Positions 5,973-14,728 of a stretch of 42,711 nt of DNA are shown here, one piece after another. A program made the position numbers and the translations under genes. Origin of the DNA: Oscillatoriales cyanobacterium PMM_0008 (GTDB lineage: Bacteria; Cyanobacteriota; Cyanobacteriia; Cyanobacteriales; Aerosakkonemataceae); assembly GCA_949128025.1 (NCBI GenBank), contig CASBRD010000251.1, forward strand, positions 1 to 42,711, read 5' to 3'. Below the pieces are notes generated by a model. It had not been told where the DNA came from. It searched no databases and saw only the letters and a list, made by a program, of their open reading frames with translations. How positions within the stretch are numbered: the first letter of the stretch is position 1; each line of letters opens with the position of its first letter.

Positions 5973-6230
5973 GGGGAGGTCGCCTAAATTGGAATGGCAC
6001 CGTAGAAACTAGGGAAACGGTTCTCAAAAGGACGACTGGGTTTGCCGAGTAGGGTAAAAAGTTGCTTCGCGACGTTCCCTGAAACCGCAAACGGGCAACG
6101 GGTTGCGGAGGCACTGAAAGGAATTAATAGTCCGAGATGGGGGTAGTTCCCATCTGCCTACAGGTAGTAAGAAAGCGCGTTTCCTAAAAGTTGCTGTCGG
6201 TCGATGCGGGTTCGAGTCCCGTCCTCTCCA
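5973..6230 (+). tRNA. tRNA with ~200-nt intervening sequence
   Basis: Acceptor GGGGAGG (5973-5979) pairs with CCTCTCC (6223-6229). The D-arm GCC/GGC follows, and GCGGG-TTCGAGT-CCCGT forms the T-arm. The halves ACCG and CGGT of an anticodon stem are separated by about 190 bases. The insert has group-I-like traits: GGACGACT matching AATAGTCC in a possible P7, then a P9-like hairpin GATGGG/CCCATC. The P3-P6 core is too short for me to fit. Anticodon not assigned. Confidence 0.5.
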
Positions 6231-6384
6231 TTTTTGTTATTTTATACCCGGACTTGGTGACGATTTTTTTTTCAGGAGTGGGCAAAATCTACTCGACAAG
6301 ACCAAGGAACTGAGCCAGTTTCGATTCAGAGGTCATAACGGGCAACTATCTGCTAAAATAAGAAAGTGGTGCTTTGAGGATCAG

Positions 6385-6564
6385 ATAATTTTTCCCACAG
6401 GCGAACAAGGAAAATCTTGCATTAGAGTTTGTCAGTATCTAACGAATTTCTATCGTTCTATAGATCTTGTTCGTTTTGATGAGCGTACAGGCATTGTCTA
6501 TATTTTTGTATCTGAAGAACTGCAAGTAGTTATTTACCGTGATGGAAATTGGAGGTTTAGATGA
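6385..6564 (+). CDS. DUF6888-like small protein, no AUG start
   Basis: The frame reads FPTGEQGKSCIRVCQYLTNFY, then SIDLVRFDERTGIVYIF and IYRDGNWRFR. This matches the cyanobacterial small-protein family that normally sits directly upstream of the DUF6887 gene found next. There is no ATG, GTG or TTG at the expected start; ATA (6385) or ATT (6388) follows GAGG by about 6-9 bases. Its stop overlaps the next start (ATGA). Either it uses a rare start codon or its 5' end was lost when the array was inserted. 6231-6384 shows nothing else. Confidence 0.5.
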   Translation: MIFPTGEQGKSCIRVCQYLTNFYRSIDLVRFDERTGIVYIFVSEELQVVIYRDGNWRFR

Positions 6565-6782
6565 AACCAGATTTTGACACGATGAGTATTGCCGAACTGC
6601 GAGCTTACTTTCTTTCACATCGCGATGATAACGAAGCGTTTTACAAACTTGCCGATCGCCTGGAATCGAATTCTGAAAAGACTGAACTTTATCCCTGTCC
6701 AGATACTCCTGAGAATATCGCTATTATGGAAGGAGCTATTAGGAAGCAAATCAATAAATTGGAAGATAAGCGCAAAGGATAA
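6561..6782 (+). CDS. DUF6887 family protein, 73 aa
   Basis: Starts MKPDFDTMSIAELRAYFLSH and continues DDNEAFYKLADRL, the hallmark of a cyanobacterial small-protein family paired with DUF6888. Overlaps the upstream gene by four bases, so the two are translationally coupled. The function of the pair is unknown; the arrangement resembles small two-gene modules scattered through cyanobacterial genomes. Confidence 0.7.
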   Translation: MKPDFDTMSIAELRAYFLSHRDDNEAFYKLADRLESNSEKTELYPCPDTPENIAIMEGAIRKQINKLEDKRKG

Positions 6783-6808
6783 AATAAGCAATAGGAGATG
6801 GAAACCAA

Positions 6809-7069
6809 ATGAGTATAAGTGTTGATCTACCACCAGAATTAGAGAGTGAGCTTTGTACAGAAGCTTCTCAGCTTAACCTGCCCTTGTCTGAATATATTTT
6901 GCGTGTTCTGTTGATAAGGCAAGGTGTGGCTAATCCTCCCAAAAATGGAGCCGAACTGGTTGCCTATTGGCAAAGTGAAGGTGTGATTGATTCAAGATCT
7001 GATATTACTGATAGCCAAGAGTATGCTCGCAAGTTGCGGCATGAAGCCCAAACACGCGATCGGCTATAG
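6809..7069 (+). CDS. ribbon-helix-helix-like antitoxin
   Basis: 86 aa, starting MSISVDLPPELESELCTEAS with LPLSEYILRVL, a CopG/RHH-type N-terminal strand and two helices. The C-terminal tail (SRSDITDSQEYARKLRHEAQ) is typical of a toxin-binding arm in cyanobacterial VapB-like proteins. It is followed 9 bases later by a broken PIN toxin, so it is an orphaned antitoxin. Confidence 0.65.
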   Translation: MSISVDLPPELESELCTEASQLNLPLSEYILRVLLIRQGVANPPKNGAELVAYWQSEGVIDSRSDITDSQEYARKLRHEAQTRDRL

Positions 7070-7078
7070 GTGAAATAG

Positions 7079-7207
7079 ATGTATTTGTTGGATACGGATG
7101 TTTTGATTGATATTCAACGCGGTCATGCGCCTGCGATAGTCTCCCCCGGAAGTAATCATCTCAAAAATGAGGCAGAACTCCTTGACTATGACCAACTTGA
7201 ATGGTAG
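7079..7207 (+). pseudogene. truncated PIN-domain toxin (VapC)
   Basis: Begins MYLLDTDVLIDIQRGHAPAI, the first strand of a PIN ribonuclease with the first catalytic Asp (DTDVLID), then diverges and stops after 42 residues. The other acidic active-site residues are missing. It is the remnant of the toxin partner of the preceding antitoxin. Confidence 0.65.
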
Positions 7208-7238
7208 GTTTAGTTTGACATCTATATATCAGTGAAAT

Positions 7239-7373
7239 ATGTATAAAAAAATACAAAAAATATTTATCTTTATAGTATTTATTGTTCTTGGACTTATTTT
7301 GGTATTAGTAGGTATTCAAAAGAACAAAGCAGTTACAAGCAAAAATCCATGCCCAGGAAAATTCGGGAGTTAA
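7239..7373 (+). CDS. possible 44-aa single-pass membrane peptide
   Basis: Lysine-rich N-terminus (MYKKIQK) followed by a hydrophobic stretch (FIFIVFIVLGLILVLVGI) and a short soluble tail. It overlaps the start of hicA by 25 bases. No family recognised and no strong ribosome binding site. Confidence 0.35.
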   Translation: MYKKIQKIFIFIVFIVLGLILVLVGIQKNKAVTSKNPCPGKFGS

Positions 7374-7573
7374 AAGCCCAAATAGCCCGTGAAGGTTTTG
7401 TTTATCTGCCTAAGCGCGGCAAAGGTAGTCATGAACGTTGGCGACATCCCTTGCTCAGAAAAACGCTGACTATTCCAGGCAAGGATGGAGATGATGTGCC
7501 GATCTACCTAGAAAAGCAGTTAGTACAATTATTAACAAAACTGGAAGAGTTAAGGGAGGACGATAATTTATGA
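7349..7573 (+). CDS. hicA: HicA-like toxin (mRNA interferase)
   Basis: 74 aa with the small dsRBD-like HicA pattern: PRKIRELKAQIAREGF, then GKGSHERWRHP with the catalytic histidine (about residue 28), then TIPGKDGDDVPI. HicA toxins cleave translated mRNA and are neutralised by HicB, encoded next with a 4-base overlap. Length is normal for the family. Confidence 0.85.
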   Translation: MPRKIRELKAQIAREGFVYLPKRGKGSHERWRHPLLRKTLTIPGKDGDDVPIYLEKQLVQLLTKLEELREDDNL

Positions 7574-7788
7574 GTCAATACAGCATGATGATTCAATGGT
7601 CTGATGAAGATGGGCTTTTCTTAGTCACCATTCCAGAATTTGCCGATCGCGTTGTCATGCCTTGCACTCACGGAAAAACTCGTGAAGAAGCTATTCGTAA
7701 CGGTGAAGAAGTGATTGAAATGTACTTGGAAGCTTGGCAAGTAGAAGGTGAATCTATCCCTGAACCTAACACGCTTCAAACTGTCTAA
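7570..7788 (+). CDS. hicB: HicB-like antitoxin
   Basis: 72 aa; the partial RNase H-like HicB fold is visible as MIQWSDEDGLFLVTIPEF, then HGKTREEAIRNGEEVIEMYL. It lacks an added C-terminal DNA-binding domain, as in many short cyanobacterial HicBs. It starts inside the last codons of hicA (ATGA), so synthesis is coupled. Confidence 0.85.
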   Translation: MSQYSMMIQWSDEDGLFLVTIPEFADRVVMPCTHGKTREEAIRNGEEVIEMYLEAWQVEGESIPEPNTLQTV

Positions 7789-7817
7789 TTATCATAGTTT
7801 TAAACGATATCCAAAAA

Positions 7818-7985
7818 ATGAAAGAAAATTCTGATGAAAAGACTGTCCCCATCCAACCTCGTCAATTTGGTTGTGGTAAGGGAATTTTTACTTATGTGGC
7901 AGATGATTTTGATGAAACGCCTCCCGGTTTTGAAGAATATATGCGAGTTAAACTTCAAAATAAAAAATTAAATCTGCAATCTTAA
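7818..7985 (+). CDS. DUF2281-like orphan antitoxin, 55 aa
   Basis: MKENSDEK, then PRQFGCGKGIFTYVADDFDE and PPGFEEYM. The GCxKG and ADDFDxPxxxFxEYM pattern is shared by small cyanobacterial antitoxins normally followed by a PIN toxin. No toxin follows; a tRNA-like gene and a palindrome come next. AT-rich 3' tail. Confidence 0.6.
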   Translation: MKENSDEKTVPIQPRQFGCGKGIFTYVADDFDETPPGFEEYMRVKLQNKKLNLQS

Positions 7986-8009
7986 ATCTAAAATTTGAAA
8001 TTATTTTTT

Positions 8010-8079
8010 CCCTTGCCTGCGGGATGCAGCCCTATTTTTCCTAAAGATGGGGGTTCAAGTTCGACTCTTGAGCAAGGGG
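8010..8079 (+). tRNA. tRNA-Arg(CCU)-like, outlying
   Basis: Acceptor CCCTTGC/GCAAGGG, T-arm TCAAG-TTCGACT-CTTGA and a long anticodon stem around TTCCTAA give anticodon CCU. The D-arm is reduced (CTGC-GGGAT-GCAG) and positions 8-9 are missing. It stands 1.8 kb downstream of the array; functional status uncertain. Confidence 0.6.
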
Positions 8080-8089
8080 TTTATTCCAG

Positions 8090-8138
8090 GTATGTTGTTG
8101 CGCTTGGGCGCTAAAGGGGCTAAAGCCCAACAACATAC
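8090..8138. repeat. palindromic repeat, GTTGTTG family copy 1
   Basis: GTATGTTGTTG at one end and CAACAACATAC at the other, with a CGCTT...AAAGC-like centre. The same ends occur at 10582-10647. Confidence 0.7.
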
Positions 8139-8258
8139 AAATAATTTTTTTTACCACAGATGAACACAGATGTGGGTTCACCTTGATGACTCACCTGACT
8201 GGGTGAGGTTCGATCGCTACTTTATTTGTAGTATATAAGTAGTATTAAGGCAATCTTT

Positions 8259-9221
8259 ATGCTTACTCTGACGATGCGCCCGTTGGCGATCGCAACTGAA
8301 ACTGACTTAGAAGCGATCGCAAATCTCTTGAACACCTGCGAACAGGTCGATCGCCTGGACGCAGGTACGTCAGTCTCGGAGCTTCGCACAGAATTTGACG
8401 AACCATCTCTAGATAAAGCGCGAGATATCCGTCTTTGGGAAGATGCAGACAGCAAGTTGATTGGCTTCGGTGAGTTGGGGATTCCTGAATCAGGCGAGGT
8501 AATCGATGGCTGGCTCTGGTATCGCGTCCATCCTAGCGCTCGTGGTGGCAGTCTGGAAAAGGAGATTTTTGCTTGGGGTGAGCAGCGAATGCGCGAGGTT
8601 GGATTAGAGCGTGGTGTGCGCGTGCAACTGCGCTGCCATGTTCGCGATGACAAACCGTACTACATCACAGTAGCAGAAAGTTGTAGTTTCAGGGCCGATC
8701 GCTATTTCTTGACGATGGAACGCAGTCTCGCCGAACCGATTCCAGAAGCGCAATTCCCAGCAGGTTTTACTTTGCGCGATGCGGGTCATCAAGACGCCGA
8801 AGCTTGGGTAGAGATGTACAACCAAACCTTTATCGACCACTGGAATCACCATGATATAACCGTTGATCCGGTTAAATATTCACTGACTACACCCAATTAC
8901 AAACCCGAATTGGATTTGGTTGCTGTTGCACCAGATGGAACCTTCGCAGGCTTTTGCTACTGCGCTATTCACCCAGAGGATAACGATCGCACCGGACGCA
9001 AAGAAGGCTGGATAGGCATTCTGGGTACGCGGCGCGGTTTCCGCAAAATGGGACTAGCACGAGCTATGTTGCTTTCGGGAATGCAGCAGTTGAAGGCGGC
9101 GGGAATGGATACGGCTAAACTTGGCGTCGATACCCAAAATCCCAACAATGCTAGCCAGCTTTACGAGTCGGTAGGCTTTCGCAAGGTTTACAGTTCGATG
9201 TCTTATGTTAAGGATGTTTAG
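8259..9221 (+). CDS. double-GNAT acetyltransferase, 320 aa
   Basis: Two GNAT folds in tandem, the layout of mycothiol-synthase-like enzymes. The N-terminal half (about 1-150) is divergent. The C-terminal half has the acetyl-CoA loop GTRRGFRKMGLARAML (about 251-267), then GVDTQNPNNASQLYESVGF, a typical GNAT end. Substrate unknown. Proteins of this type often acetylate small molecules or protein N-termini; given the translation-linked island, an aminoacyl or antibiotic substrate is possible but unsupported. An internal ATG at 8274 is an alternative start. Confidence 0.75.
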   Translation: MLTLTMRPLAIATETDLEAIANLLNTCEQVDRLDAGTSVSELRTEFDEPSLDKARDIRLWEDADSKLIGFGELGIPESGEVIDGWLWYRVHPSARGGSLEKEIFAWGEQRMREVGLERGVRVQLRCHVRDDKPYYITVAESCSFRADRYFLTMERSLAEPIPEAQFPAGFTLRDAGHQDAEAWVEMYNQTFIDHWNHHDITVDPVKYSLTTPNYKPELDLVAVAPDGTFAGFCYCAIHPEDNDRTGRKEGWIGILGTRRGFRKMGLARAMLLSGMQQLKAAGMDTAKLGVDTQNPNNASQLYESVGFRKVYSSMSYVKDV

Positions 9222-9253
9222 CGATCGCCCTGAAAAAAACTTTTCCCAACCCC

Positions 9254-9282
9254 TTGACAACAATGTAATATATCCGTAGTAT
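9254..9282 (+). promoter_or_regulatory. strong promoter of the second unit
   Basis: TTGACA (9254-9259), a 17-base spacer, TAGTAT (9277-9282), then AAATGTATGG. Near-identical to the promoter at 1590-1618. It lies just after the GNAT stop codon. Confidence 0.75.
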
Positions 9283-9302
9283 AAATGTATGGGAATCAAA
9301 TC

Positions 9303-9348
9303 ACAGGCAAAAACCCTTGCCTGTAATTCCCAATCCGAACCTTGAAAA
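9303..9348 (+). promoter_or_regulatory. boxB-like hairpin and boxA antiterminator
   Basis: ACAGGCAA pairs with TTGCCTGT (8 bp, 9303-9324), followed at 9337-9348 by the rRNA-type boxA GAACCTTGAAAA. This copies the boxB-boxA order of rRNA leaders and matches the leader at 1669. Confidence 0.7.
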
Positions 9349-9416
9349 CTGAATAGGAATTCAAAAATTCCAGCCAACGTTAATCAAAAAGTTTCTTAAC
9401 AGAGACGGGTCTTATC

Positions 9417-9641
9417 ATGTTGCTACTTTACAGCAGACTGTTTGGTTTGTCCAAGCCTCAGTCTGTATCGAAAACCAAGCCGTATCAGATTACTTCCAAC
9501 CCATCTGAAACGGAATTAGAGCCAGAAAGTTCTGCACAACTCAGACATACAAAAGTTACTGAGTCAATCCGTAAAATCAGACAGGAATATCATTTAGAGC
9601 GGCGTTTCTTGTTGTTAAAATCATCAGCGACTCTGTTATAA
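9417..9641 (+). CDS. possible 74-aa protein
   Basis: MLLLYSRLFGLSKP, then a polar, Ser/Thr/Glu-rich middle and a basic C-terminus (ESIRKIRQEYHLERRFLLL). No family recognised and only a weak ribosome binding site. It lies between the boxA leader and the 66-aa gene. Confidence 0.35.
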   Translation: MLLLYSRLFGLSKPQSVSKTKPYQITSNPSETELEPESSAQLRHTKVTESIRKIRQEYHLERRFLLLKSSATLL

Positions 9642-9659
9642 AAAGAGTGGCAAATCTAA

Positions 9660-9896
<237 letters not shown>

Positions 9897-9904
9897 CAAC
9901 AGGC

Positions 9905-10056
9905 TGTTCCGCACCCTGACATCAAAAGCTCTACACACATTTAGGTCTAGCTCCGAAAGGATTGTGGGTTCGATTCCCACTAAAGACTACGGTCTTTATG
10001 GCGGAATGGTAAACGCACTAGAAGTTGTTAAAAGCTTTTCTAACTTGTGCGGAACA
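9905..10056 (+). ncRNA. DS3: permuted Leu-type tRNA on a display stem
   Basis: P1 is a perfect 10-bp stem, TGTTCCGCAC (9905-9914) with GTGCGGAACA (10047-10056). P2 is AAAAGC/GCTTTT. CCCTGAC and AACTTG are conserved. The payload begins with the 3' half of a Leu(UAG)-type tRNA (TTAGGTCTAG, variable arm, T-arm GTGGG/CCCAC, TAAAGAC), then UACG, then the 5' half (GTCTTTA, D-arm GCGGAATGG, CACTAGA). C(UACG)G is a stable UNCG tetraloop capping the acceptor stem, so no mature 3' end can exist. The stem replaces the anticodon loop. Confidence 0.82.
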
Positions 10057-10127
10057 ACATTTTAAAATTTGTGATTTTGAATTCAACAATTAATTCAAAA
10101 CTCAAAACTCAAAACTTTTCTTCTATG

Positions 10128-10268
10128 CCGCACCCTAACGAACGAAGCGTACATACATCTGGTCTACGTAACCGGAGGTTGTAGGTTCGACTCCTACCAG
10201 CTGCACCAAATGCGGCTGTAGCTCAACGGATAGAGCGCTAATGTCAAACGCTTTATTGACTTGTGCGG
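10128..10268 (+). ncRNA. DS4: permuted Arg-type tRNA on a display stem
   Basis: P1 CCGCAC/GTGCGG; P2 AAGCG/CGCTT; CCCTAAC, TACATAC and GACTTG conserved. The payload is a hairpin CTGGT-CTACGTA-ACCGG (anticodon ACG), T-arm GTAGG/CCTAC, CAGCTGC with ACCA, then GCGGCTG and the D-arm GCTC/GAGC. The acceptor stem is a hairpin with a 7-base loop. The anticodon arm and T-arm precede the D-arm, so the stem is grafted between D-arm and anticodon arm. Confidence 0.8.
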
Positions 10269-10295
10269 GGTAGATGAATTGGTAGTAAAAAGTTT

Positions 10296-10421
10296 CACTT
10301 CGCGCCCTGATTTAGGAAGCTTACATACTAGCTCATTGGTAGAGCAATCGACTCTTAATCGATCTGTAGCGGGTTCAAATCCCGCGTATAAACAAACAGC
10401 TTTCTTGACTTGCGCGAGGTG
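10296..10421 (+). ncRNA. DS5: Lys(CUU) tRNA-like domain on a display stem
   Basis: P1 is 10 bp, CACTTCGCGC with GCGCGAGGTG; P2 GGAAGC/GCTTTC; TACATAC and GACTTG conserved. The payload is an unpermuted class I tRNA body (D-arm GCTC/GAGC, loop CTCTTAA, T-arm GCGGG/CCCGC) closed by only a 4-bp acceptor, ATAC/GTAT, whose 5' strand is the constant TACATAC. There is no CCA end; the domain continues into AACAAACAGC. This resembles the tRNA-like domain of bacterial Y RNAs (YrlA). Confidence 0.8.
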
Positions 10422-10473
10422 ACTTTAACTACCATAACTATGTTTATTCTGGCTTTTTGCCATTATGTTTTCT

Positions 10474-10539
10474 GTTCCGCGCCCTAATGGACAAAGCATA
10501 CACACATCCAGTGCCTAGCTTTGGCGACTTGCGCGGAAC
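10474..10539 (+). ncRNA. DS6: minimal display stem
   Basis: Perfect 9-bp P1 GTTCCGCGC/GCGCGGAAC, CCCTAAT, P2 CAAAGC/GCTTTG, GACTTG. Between the P2 strands only about 20 bases remain (ATACACACATCCAGTGCCTA). An element without a tRNA or rRNA payload. Confidence 0.7.
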
Positions 10540-10581
10540 TTAATATTTCCCAAAATCACTTGTGCGAAGCAATGGAATTAG

Positions 10582-10647
10582 GTACGTTGTTGCGCTTTAG
10601 CGCTCTTATCCCAGTTGTAATAAGAGCGCTAAAGCGCAACAACATAC
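10582..10647. repeat. palindromic repeat, GTTGTTG family copy 2
   Basis: A near-perfect inverted repeat, GTACGTTGTTGCGCTTTAGC... against ...AAAGCGCAACAACATAC. A lone DS-type 3' motif (ACTTGCGCGG) follows at 10670-10679 without a matching 5' strand, so the repeat may have landed in a former DS element. Confidence 0.7.
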
Positions 10648-10720
10648 CCAGAAAGCAAGTAACTAACAACTTGCGCGGGGTGTTTTTAATCATAACCAAT
10701 CTGAAGAAAAGGAGGAGAAA

Positions 10721-11540
<820 letters not shown>

Positions 11541-11542
11541 GC

Positions 11543-11592
11543 CTAACGACTAAAGTCGCGGCTAGACAAACAAAGACCGCCTTCGCGGTCTG
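11543..11592. repeat. short palindromic repeat (GACTAAAGTCGC type)
   Basis: CTAACGACTAAAGTCGCGGC then AAAGACCGCCTTCGCGGTCT. The same module occurs inside the element at 32390-32508. Confidence 0.65.
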
Positions 11593-11608
11593 AATTGCCA
11601 CAATTTTT

Positions 11609-11735
11609 CACTTCGCGCCCTAACTGAGAAAGCTTACATACTAGCCGAACGGTACAGGCGCTTGATTAAAGCTCAGGATAATGCGGGTTCAAATCCTGCG
11701 TATGAACAAACAGCTTTCTCAACTTGCGCGGAGTG
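11609..11735 (+). ncRNA. DS7: tRNA-like domain (AAA loop) on a display stem
   Basis: P1 is 10 bp, CACTTCGCGC with GCGCGGAGTG; P2 is a perfect 8 bp, GAGAAAGC/GCTTTCTC; CCCTAAC, TACATAC and AACTTG conserved. The payload is tRNA-like with D-arm GCC/GGC, a CTTGA-TTAAAGC-TCAGG anticodon arm, T-arm GCGGG/CCTGC and a 5-bp acceptor CATAC/GTATG. The 3' linker AACAAACAGC is shared with DS5. Anticodon position reads AAA, which is not a normal bacterial tRNA anticodon. Confidence 0.8.
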
Positions 11736-11775
11736 TTAATTTTTCCAATTTATTTATTGTTTGCCGGAGGTAGCT

Positions 11776-12162
11776 ATGTCTGCCAAAACTATGGTAATTC
11801 TGGAAGAGTTAAAATCACTGACAATGCTCGAAACTTCGGAACTGGTTAAGCAGATTGAGGCTACCTTCGGTGTTGATGCTTCAGTTCGCGAACCTATTAT
11901 CATTAAACCAAATAAAAAGGATGATGATGAAGGGGATAAACCAGTACAAACTGAGTTTGATGTGGTGCTGGAAGAAGTTCCGGCCGATCGGAAAATTGCC
12001 GTTCTTAAAATGGTACGGACTATCACAGGTTTGGGTTTGAAGGAAGCGAAAGATTTTGTTGAGTCAACACCGCAAGTTGTAAAATTTGCGATCGCACTTG
12101 ACGACGCCCAGGATATCAAACAGCAGTTAGAATCAGTCGGTGCAAAGGTTTCTGTCAGGTAA
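11776..12162 (+). CDS. ribosomal protein L7/L12 paralog, 128 aa
   Basis: ATG at 11776 chosen over the TTG at 11761 because GCCGGAGG lies just upstream. The N-terminal dimer domain (LEELKSLTMLETSELVKQI, FGVDAS) and C-terminal domain (EFDVVLEEVPADRKIAVLKM, TGLGLKEAKDFVES, GAKVSVR) are both L7/L12. The usual Ala/Gly hinge is replaced by a short charged linker with KKDDDEGDK. Residues that contact translational GTPases in L7/L12 (K-I-A-V-L-K, R, GLGLKEAK) are kept. It is not in an rplJ-rplL operon; it sits among DS RNAs that mimic the ribosomal GTPase centre. Likely a stress-time stalk protein or a partner of those RNAs. Confidence 0.88.
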   Translation: MSAKTMVILEELKSLTMLETSELVKQIEATFGVDASVREPIIIKPNKKDDDEGDKPVQTEFDVVLEEVPADRKIAVLKMVRTITGLGLKEAKDFVESTPQVVKFAIALDDAQDIKQQLESVGAKVSVR

Positions 12163-12169
12163 GGCAACT

Positions 12170-12631
12170 ATGAGCGATCGAACTGTTACATACCGGACGC
12201 AGGATGAAATCGAAAATTTGATCCGCGCTTTCAAGGAATGTAAGCTATCACGAAGCGATTGGACTCATCAAGCACACTTAACTGTGGCACTTTGGTTTCT
12301 ATTTTATTACTCGCAAGAAGCTGCAACCCATTGCATTCGTACTGGCATTATGCGGTATAACTCAGCGATTGGTATTCAAACTACTTTCAACAGTGGTTAT
12401 CACGAAACCATTACTCTATTTTGGATTCTGATAATTAGCGATTTTCTGGCTGGTGAAAGTGTTAATTCCTCAATTGTAGATTTGGCTAATAAACTTGTCC
12501 AAATTTACGATAACAAGAATCTGCCGTTTGCATATTACAGTCGCGAGTTACTAATGTCTTGGAATGCTCGTACAAGCTGGGTTGAACCTGACTTAAAACC
12601 TCTTCAACCAGAAAAAGTTTCTCTCCCATAA
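12170..12631 (+). CDS. hypothetical protein, 153 aa
   Basis: Starts MSDRTVTYRTQDEIENLI, 8 bases after the L7/L12 paralog stop, so co-translated with it. Conserved-looking features are DWTHQAHLTVALWFL (His/Trp pattern), TGIMRYNSAIGIQ and GYHETITLFW, giving three histidines that might form a site. Mostly helical. I do not recognise the family. Confidence 0.6.
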   Translation: MSDRTVTYRTQDEIENLIRAFKECKLSRSDWTHQAHLTVALWFLFYYSQEAATHCIRTGIMRYNSAIGIQTTFNSGYHETITLFWILIISDFLAGESVNSSIVDLANKLVQIYDNKNLPFAYYSRELLMSWNARTSWVEPDLKPLQPEKVSLP

Positions 12632-12651
12632 TTTCATTTTGGCAGTTATCG

Positions 12652-12719
12652 CCGCGCCCTAACTTGGAAAGCTTACATACCCTTTTACGGTAAACCGAAA
12701 GCTTTCCGAACTTGTGCGG
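12652..12719 (+). ncRNA. DS8: minimal display stem
   Basis: P1 CCGCGC/GTGCGG, CCCTAAC, perfect P2 GGAAAGC/GCTTTCC, TACATAC, GAACTTG. The top is a tiny hairpin ACGG-TAAA-CCG. It lies in the leader of the Ro-like gene. Confidence 0.75.
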
Positions 12720-12730
12720 TTTTTAATTAA

Positions 12731-14218
<1,488 letters not shown>

Positions 14219-14223
14219 AAATG

Positions 14224-14242
14224 GGGTGGGCATTGCCCACCC
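14224..14242 (+). terminator. GC-rich hairpin after the Ro-like gene
   Basis: GGGTGGGC pairs with GCCCACCC across 3 bases, immediately after the stop codon. No long U tract, so possibly mRNA protection and not termination. Confidence 0.5.
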
Positions 14243-14339
14243 TACTTATCCTATTCATCCTCTAATATGTTTAGATATCTATTGAAAACTATCAAATACC
14301 ACTCATTGTTTTCGAGCCGCAAACGGAGGTTATTCTCAG

Positions 14340-14699
14340 ATGGATACCAGGCAAACCTATCGTCGATTGATTGAAGAAATTATCATCGATCACACTAAAA
14401 TTCCATATTCTTATGGTGACATCCAGTTTGAAACAGTCTTCGATCGCGAACAAGATCGATATCTATTGATGATTCTGGGACGAGAAAAAGTTGGCGGAGA
14501 TTTACCTTCAACAACTCGCCGAGTTCATGGCTGTTTAATCCACATTGACATTATTGATGGCAAAATATGGATTCAGCGCGATGGAACAGAGGATGGAGTT
14601 GCTAATCAACTTGTAGAAGCGGGTGTTCCGAAGGAACATATCGGGCTAGGTTTTCGTTCCCCTGAATTTAGAAAAATTACTGATTTTGCTGTGACATAA
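14340..14699 (+). CDS. XisI-family protein, 119 aa
   Basis: Shows the XisI pattern (fdxN element excision controlling factor): YRRLIEEIIIDHTKIPYSYG, FDREQDRYLLM, RRVHGCLIHIDIIDGKIWIQ, then GIPKEHIGLGF-like VPKEHIGLGF. These cyanobacterial proteins usually follow xisH, which is absent here. XisI's name comes from heterocyst DNA excision, but most copies are in genomes without such elements and the biochemical role is unclear. An AGGTT-type site and ATG give the start. Confidence 0.8.
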   Translation: MDTRQTYRRLIEEIIIDHTKIPYSYGDIQFETVFDREQDRYLLMILGREKVGGDLPSTTRRVHGCLIHIDIIDGKIWIQRDGTEDGVANQLVEAGVPKEHIGLGFRSPEFRKITDFAVT

Positions 14700-14728
14700 G
14701 ATTTTTTGTACCTTGCTAACTCTACACG

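Noticed and set aside
9905-10679. CRISPR-like regular spacing of the DS elements
   Set aside because: Repeats are not identical direct repeats, spacings vary and intervening sequence is structured RNA; no cas genes are present.
14340-14699. XisI-like gene taken as evidence for a heterocyst fdxN excision element
   Set aside because: No XisH, XisF or fdxN sequence is present; XisI homologs are common outside such elements.
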